NCBI GenBank assembly: GCA_021414365.1 | Contig: JAIOOR010000013.1 | Location: forward strand, 62,001-126,000 | Reading direction: 5' to 3' | DNA length: 64,000 nucleotides | Source of the DNA: Nitrosarchaeum sp. | GTDB taxonomy: Archaea; Thermoproteota; Nitrososphaeria; Nitrososphaerales; Nitrosopumilaceae | Part shown: one piece after another, positions 59,884 to 64,000 of the stretch | Numbering within the stretch: the stretch's first letter is position 1 | Layout: each line of letters opens with the position of its first letter | The notes under the pieces: model-generated | Databases searched by the model: none | What the model was told of the DNA's origin: nothing | Seen by the model: the letters and a program-made list of their open reading frames with translations, nothing else | Position numbers and translations under genes: made by a program

Positions 59884-60815
59884 AGTATGTAGTTGGTGCA
59901 AGAGGCAGTAAATTATCTATTGCACAAACTAATTGGGTAATATCTGAACTAAAAAAAATAAACGGCGATATTGAATTTGAGATAAAAACAATAAAAACAA
60001 AAGGCGATACTGACGCAAGACCTCTATTTACTATTGATCAAAAAGGAATATTTGAAAAAGAAATTGATAGGGCAGTTGCGGATGGTGAAGTGGACTTTGC
60101 AGTGCATAGTCTAAAAGATGTTCCGTCCCAACTAGTTGAAAATTTAATTTTATCCTGTGTTCCAAAAAGAGAAAAGATAAACGATGTTTTTATCTCATCT
60201 GATGGAACTACTCTTGATTCTATAAAATCTGGGGCAGTAATTGGTACAAGCTCTTTGCGACGTGCTGTACAAATAACAAGAAAAAGATCTGATGTGACAG
60301 TTAAGCCAATTAGAGGAAACATTGAAACAAGAATTAACAAAGTATTTGAAAAAACATTTGATGCAATTGTTCTTGCAGAAGCAGGAATTTTAAGATTAGG
60401 TGTTGACACTAAATTCATACCGCTACCCATTAAGGATTTTTCTCCATCTCCAGGACAAGGCGCTCTAGCTATAGTTTCAAGAAAAGATGACTCTGATGCA
60501 ATTTCAATGCTGAAAAAAATCGAAGATGATGATTCAAGATTGGAAATTGAGGCAGAACGTTCTCTTTCGGACTATATTGATTCTGGATGCCGTTTTCCAA
60601 TTGGCGCATACGCAAGATCTAATGGAAATCAAATGACTTTGAGCGTGTCTGCTTTTTCAGTTGATGGGAAAAAATTACTCTTTGTGGAAAAGTCTGGAGA
60701 CAAAAATGATCCGTTTTCTCTGGGTAAAATAGTAGGCATGGAACTCCGTGAGAAAGGCGTAAATGACCTTGCAATAAATTGGAGAAAAAAAGTGGAGGAA
60801 TGGAATAAACAATGA
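59880..60815 (+). CDS. hemC: Porphobilinogen deaminase (hydroxymethylbilane synthase)
   Basis: Links four porphobilinogens into hydroxymethylbilane. 311 residues from TTG at 59880, overlapping hemL by four bases. VGARGSKLSIAQTNWVI at the start, HSLKDVPSQL, GTSSLRRAVQI and the cofactor-binding Cys in DSGCRFPIGAY. Normal length. Confidence 0.95.
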   Translation: MKYVVGARGSKLSIAQTNWVISELKKINGDIEFEIKTIKTKGDTDARPLFTIDQKGIFEKEIDRAVADGEVDFAVHSLKDVPSQLVENLILSCVPKREKINDVFISSDGTTLDSIKSGAVIGTSSLRRAVQITRKRSDVTVKPIRGNIETRINKVFEKTFDAIVLAEAGILRLGVDTKFIPLPIKDFSPSPGQGALAIVSRKDDSDAISMLKKIEDDDSRLEIEAERSLSDYIDSGCRFPIGAYARSNGNQMTLSVSAFSVDGKKLLFVEKSGDKNDPFSLGKIVGMELREKGVNDLAINWRKKVEEWNKQ

Positions 60816-61561
60816 TAGGTAAGGTGTATCTTGTTGGGGCTGGACCAGGTGATAGTAAGTTAATCACATTAAGGGCAATTGAACTCCTGCAAAAAGCAGA
60901 TGTTGTCCTATATGATAGACTGGTAAGCAAAAAAATAATTTCAATGATTCCAGAGTTTGCTAAAAAAATTTATGTTGGAAGAGAAGTGGGTGATGACACA
61001 ACTCATCAAAATAATACTAATGAATTAATGGTGAAGTTTGCAAAATCCAAGAAAAATGTTGTTAGACTAAAGGGTGGTGATCCAATCATCTTTGGAAGAG
61101 GTGGAGAGGAAGCAGAATATCTTAAAGAAAATAAAATAAAATATGAAATTGTTCCAGGAATTACCTCTGGAATTGGTTCTGCAACTTATGCAGGAATTCC
61201 GCTAACTCATAGAAAGTATGCATCATCTGTTGTGTTTGTTACAGGACATGAGGATCCTGATAAGAAAAGCGAATCAGTCAAATGGAAAAATCTTGCAAAA
61301 TCTGTTGATACAATTGTAATTATGATGGGTCTCTCACGAATCGATGTTATTTGCAAACAACTTGTTGCAGGTGGGCTAGATAAACAAACACCAGTGGCTG
61401 TTATTCAAAATGGTACAACGCCACAACAAAAAATGATCATTGGAACAGTATCAAATATTGCAAAACTTGTAAAGATAAATAAAATCAAACCTCCCACCAA
61501 TATCATAATAGGTAAAGTTGTGAATCTATCAAGTGTAATAGGATGGAGAAAAAATGCTTAA
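60812..61561 (+). CDS. cobA: Uroporphyrinogen-III C-methyltransferase
   Basis: SAM-dependent enzyme that makes precorrin-2, the branch to cobalamin and siroheme. 249 residues. GKVYLVGAGPGDSKLITLRA, VRLKGGDPIIFGRGGEEAEY, VPGITSGIGSATYAGIPLTH and VAVIQNGTTPQQ all match the family. Overlaps hemC (ATGA-type) and hemD. Confidence 0.95.
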   Translation: MIGKVYLVGAGPGDSKLITLRAIELLQKADVVLYDRLVSKKIISMIPEFAKKIYVGREVGDDTTHQNNTNELMVKFAKSKKNVVRLKGGDPIIFGRGGEEAEYLKENKIKYEIVPGITSGIGSATYAGIPLTHRKYASSVVFVTGHEDPDKKSESVKWKNLAKSVDTIVIMMGLSRIDVICKQLVAGGLDKQTPVAVIQNGTTPQQKMIIGTVSNIAKLVKINKIKPPTNIIIGKVVNLSSVIGWRKNA

Positions 61562-62354
61562 GGGAAAAACTATAGCAATCACTCGTTCAAAAGATGATTC
61601 TTCTGAATTCATAGATTTAGTAATTAAAAATAATGCCCGACCAATTTCATTGCCTACTATTGAACTAGTAAGTAAGGGAGAAAAAATAGTTGACGAATTT
61701 TTAGATTCAGTAAAGCAATACAATCCTGACTATTCTGTATTCATGAGTTCCAAGGCAGTCGCTCTTCTTTTTGATACTGCAAAAAAAGTTTCTAAATTTG
61801 AAAAATTACAACTAGCCGTGGCAAATACCATTGTAATTGCAGTAGGCCCAAAAACAAAAATTGCGTTAGAAAAAGAAGGAATTAAACCTGCATACATGCC
61901 AAATATTTATTCATCAGTTGGCGTCGGAGAACTATTCACAAAACTACATGCTGTTGGAAAAAAAGTAATTGTGCCTAGGAGTGGTGCATCCACTCCATTT
62001 TTGAAAGAGTTATTGAATAAAATTGGAATTGATGTAAAAGAAATTCATCTCTATGATGTGTGTGCTTTTAGGGATACTACTCAATGGAATGAATTTAGGG
62101 AGTTATTTTCTCAAAACAAAGTAGATGGAATAGTGTTTACAAGTGCTTCTTCTGTTAGAGCCTTTTTTGAAATAATGTCAAAAGATTATGATGATGATTC
62201 ATTGCTTAGTAATTTGGATAAATTATCTATTGTTTCAATTGGCCCTTTTACAGCTGATGAATTAAAAAAATTTAAAATAAAAAATACTGTTGCGCATGTT
62301 CATACTGTACAGGGTGCTTTTGATGCCGTCAAGAATATTTTTTCAGCAGCCTGA
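61554..62354 (+). CDS. hemD: Uroporphyrinogen-III synthase
   Basis: Closes the ring with inversion of ring D. 266 residues, two-domain family with weak conservation. KTIAITRSKDDSSEFIDLV, MSSKAVALLFDTA, TKIALEKEGIKPAYMP, KVIVPRSGASTPFLKELL and DGIVFTSASSVRAFFEI support it. The position after hemC and cobA makes it firm. Overlaps cobA by eight bases. Confidence 0.92.
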   Translation: MLKGKTIAITRSKDDSSEFIDLVIKNNARPISLPTIELVSKGEKIVDEFLDSVKQYNPDYSVFMSSKAVALLFDTAKKVSKFEKLQLAVANTIVIAVGPKTKIALEKEGIKPAYMPNIYSSVGVGELFTKLHAVGKKVIVPRSGASTPFLKELLNKIGIDVKEIHLYDVCAFRDTTQWNEFRELFSQNKVDGIVFTSASSVRAFFEIMSKDYDDDSLLSNLDKLSIVSIGPFTADELKKFKIKNTVAHVHTVQGAFDAVKNIFSAA

Positions 62355-62395
62355 TTTTTCTAAATTATTTTGTATTTTGATTTTTTTACCATTCT
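62355..62395 (+). terminator. T-rich termination region after hemD
   Basis: Begins at the hemD stop; several T runs of five to seven bases on the + strand. Expected for archaeal termination. No hairpin seen. Confidence 0.35.
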
Positions 62396-62543
62396 TCTAA
62401 TTTATTGACTAGATAATTGCAATTTGATTTGGATTTATTTGATCGCTAGAGTCTTTAGATCTAGTTTCAGATTTTTTCGAACTATTTGCTAAGTACGTAT
62501 TATATGAATAGTTAATATATCACCGATATTTTATCATTAAACA

Positions 62544-64000
62544 GTGAATTCACAAATTATCTTATTTTCAATAGTTTTTAGTGTATTTTTAGTTGGAACT
62601 ACATCTTACTCTTTTGCTACAACAAACTCTGTCGATGTACTTGAAAATCTGCCTGTAACATTAGTTGGTCAAGGAATAGATGAGGACAATGAAACCCTGA
62701 CATTCAAATGGGTTCAAGTTGATGGTGAACCTGTAACTCTATCTTCAGATACTGTCGCTGAACCAACATTTATGGCCCCTGAAGTGGCAAACGGCCAAAT
62801 CAAAGTTCTCACATTTACCCTAACTGTATCTGACCCACAAGGTGCAACTAGTTCTGATACAGTCGAAGTTGTAGTAAATCCAGTTAATCATGCTCCAATA
62901 GTTAGTGCAGGACGAGATCAAGTAGTTTTCAAAACAATCAATGTTGTTACTCTAATTAGTAGCGCTGTAGACCCTGACGGTGATTCGTTAACTTATAGCT
63001 GGAAACAAACTGGTGGTCAACCAGTACAATTAGCATCTACAACTGGAAAATATATTCAAATTCTACCAATGGGAATTGATTTTACAAATGCAACACCTTT
63101 GACATTTCAATTAACAGTTAATGACGGATTTGGTGGTACTGCAAGTGACAGTGTTAACGTAATTCCTTTATCTGGCCTTCTTTCAAATAGATTAATTTCA
63201 ATTAATGCAGGACCAATGCAAACTGTTCATGAAGGAGAAAGAGTTACACTTGGTGCAACTGGACAAACATCTAATGGTGCACCAATTACATACTCTTGGG
63301 TTCAACTGATTGGAACTGAAGTTAACTTAAACTCTTACAGTGGTCCATCAGTACAATTTACAGCACCTGACCTTCCTGGCGATGCTGAAATGATTCTGTC
63401 CTTCCAAGTCACAGGTTACTCTGCTGGAAATGGTTGGGCAAATGCATTAGCACTAGTTAAAGTAATTCCTTCTGAAGGCTCTCCAACGGCTAACGCAGGA
63501 CCTGATCAAACTGTAAATGAAAATGTTCAAGTCAAATTAATCGGAACTGGTACTGATCCAAAGAATGGAGTTTTACATTATTCTTGGAAACAAATATCAG
63601 GAATGAATGTTGATATTTATTCAAGAACTTCATCATCTGTCTATTTCTTTAGTCCAATGATTGGTGGCACCTCTGAAAAATTAACTTTTGAATTAACCGT
63701 TACTGATTCAAATGGCAACTCTGCAAAAGATGATGCAACTGTAACTGTGACTAAAGTCAACCTACCACCAAGTGCAAACGCTGGTCCTGACAGAAAGGTA
63801 ATCGGTGGCACCAATGTGGATATTACTGGTTCAGGTTTTGATCCTGAAAACGGCCCATTGACCTATTCTTGGAAACAAATTGCAGGTGACTCTGTAACAT
63901 TTGATGCTACTAAACCAGAATTCTCATTTAAAGCACCATCGGTAGCTTCTGGTGAAACTAAACGTCTGGTATTTCAATTAACCGTAACAGATAATGTAAA
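62544..64000 (+). CDS. Secreted PKD/Ig-like repeat protein, 3' end outside window
   Basis: GTG at 62544 gives a signal peptide (LFSIVFSVFLVGTTSYSFA) and then at least five beta-sandwich units of about 95 residues. The recurring parts are AGPDQTV-like starts (AGRDQ, AGPMQTV, AGPDQTV, AGPDRKV), YSWKQ (or YSWVQ) in the middle and LTFxLTVxD endings. They match the K319L/PKD repeat type found in surface proteins. The frame is open to base 64000, 485 codons so far. Probably a cell-surface or adhesion protein. Confidence 0.85.
   Translation, partial: MNSQIILFSIVFSVFLVGTTSYSFATTNSVDVLENLPVTLVGQGIDEDNETLTFKWVQVDGEPVTLSSDTVAEPTFMAPEVANGQIKVLTFTLTVSDPQGATSSDTVEVVVNPVNHAPIVSAGRDQVVFKTINVVTLISSAVDPDGDSLTYSWKQTGGQPVQLASTTGKYIQILPMGIDFTNATPLTFQLTVNDGFGGTASDSVNVIPLSGLLSNRLISINAGPMQTVHEGERVTLGATGQTSNGAPITYSWVQLIGTEVNLNSYSGPSVQFTAPDLPGDAEMILSFQVTGYSAGNGWANALALVKVIPSEGSPTANAGPDQTVNENVQVKLIGTGTDPKNGVLHYSWKQISGMNVDIYSRTSSSVYFFSPMIGGTSEKLTFELTVTDSNGNSAKDDATVTVTKVNLPPSANAGPDRKVIGGTNVDITGSGFDPENGPLTYSWKQIAGDSVTFDATKPEFSFKAPSVASGETKRLVFQLTVTDNV

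Noticed and set aside
1-64000. CRISPR arrays, insertion sequences, integrases, rRNA genes
   Set aside because: No repeat-spacer pattern, transposase, integrase, terminal inverted repeats or rRNA sequence was seen in either strand.

Overview
The window comes from an archaeon, almost certainly an ammonia-oxidising thaumarchaeon (Nitrososphaerota) of the Nitrosopumilus type. The DNA is visibly AT-rich and many genes start with TTG or GTG. The information-processing genes are archaeal: TBP, TFB, RpoD-L18e-L13-S9, the end of the spc ribosomal operon running into SecY, Cbf5, the exosome, SBDS, Pcc1, both prefoldin subunits, NOB1, and a tRNA gene with a short intron. CofE and a Ddn-like protein point to coenzyme F420. 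The secreted protein at 50.6-52.2 kb carries the IPAWIKNNAGWW repeat I associate with Nitrosopumilales. This assignment is inference from gene content; no search was run.

Layout. 1-3.4 kb: end of superoxide dismutase, prefoldin alpha, ftsY (long KPEP repeat and a broken C-terminus), argF. 3.4-10.2 kb: one long + strand operon, L18-S5-L30-L15-SecY-Adk-DUF106-Cmk-Cbf5, then a small anchored protein. 10.2-15.6 kb: intron-bearing tRNA-Ser, TBP and TFB, an L-2-hydroxyglutarate oxidase-like enzyme, small proteins and a 2-hydroxyacid dehydrogenase. 15.6-23.4 kb: both subunits of a 2-oxoacid:ferredoxin oxidoreductase, several unrecognised proteins, CofE, a soluble histidine kinase, and an AIM24-family gene with two in-frame TAA codons. 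23.4-27.2 kb: two complete but different LeuC/LeuD pairs in tandem. 27.2-29.9 kb: a sugar nucleotidyltransferase and the RpoD-L18e-L13-S9 operon on the minus strand. 30.0-38.5 kb: a membrane-anchored cupredoxin, the SBDS-Rrp4-Rrp41-Rrp42-L37Ae-Pcc1-prefoldin beta operon, an XPF-type nuclease, two rhodaneses, NOB1 and NAD kinase. 38.5-45.4 kb: a zinc-ferredoxin-like protein, a membrane glycosyltransferase, a long coiled-coil protein, a Kef-type antiporter and tRNA-Gly. 45.4-58.6 kb is more accessory: L10e/uL16, an EndA-like subunit, an orphan PLD-like domain, an orphan HisKA domain, pirin, tRNA-Glu, a DrrAB-type ABC exporter, an aquaporin and many very small cysteine-rich proteins. 58.6-62.4 kb: hemL-hemC-cobA-hemD, making uroporphyrinogen III and precorrin-2 for tetrapyrroles such as cobalamin. 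62.5 kb to the end: a large secreted PKD-like repeat protein cut by the window edge.

The most unusual content is small. At least seven open frames of 30-55 codons encode CxxC- or CxC-rich proteins, most with no neighbour in a shared operon. One (50187-50330) looks like a metallothionein, and another (43182-43289) sits directly behind a cluster of inverted repeats. The other points worth a second look are the two-stop AIM24 gene, the FtsY tail, the doubled LeuCD set, the EndA homologue without its usual histidine, and the orphan signalling and nuclease-like domains. I found no CRISPR array, insertion sequence, integrase or obvious defence island.
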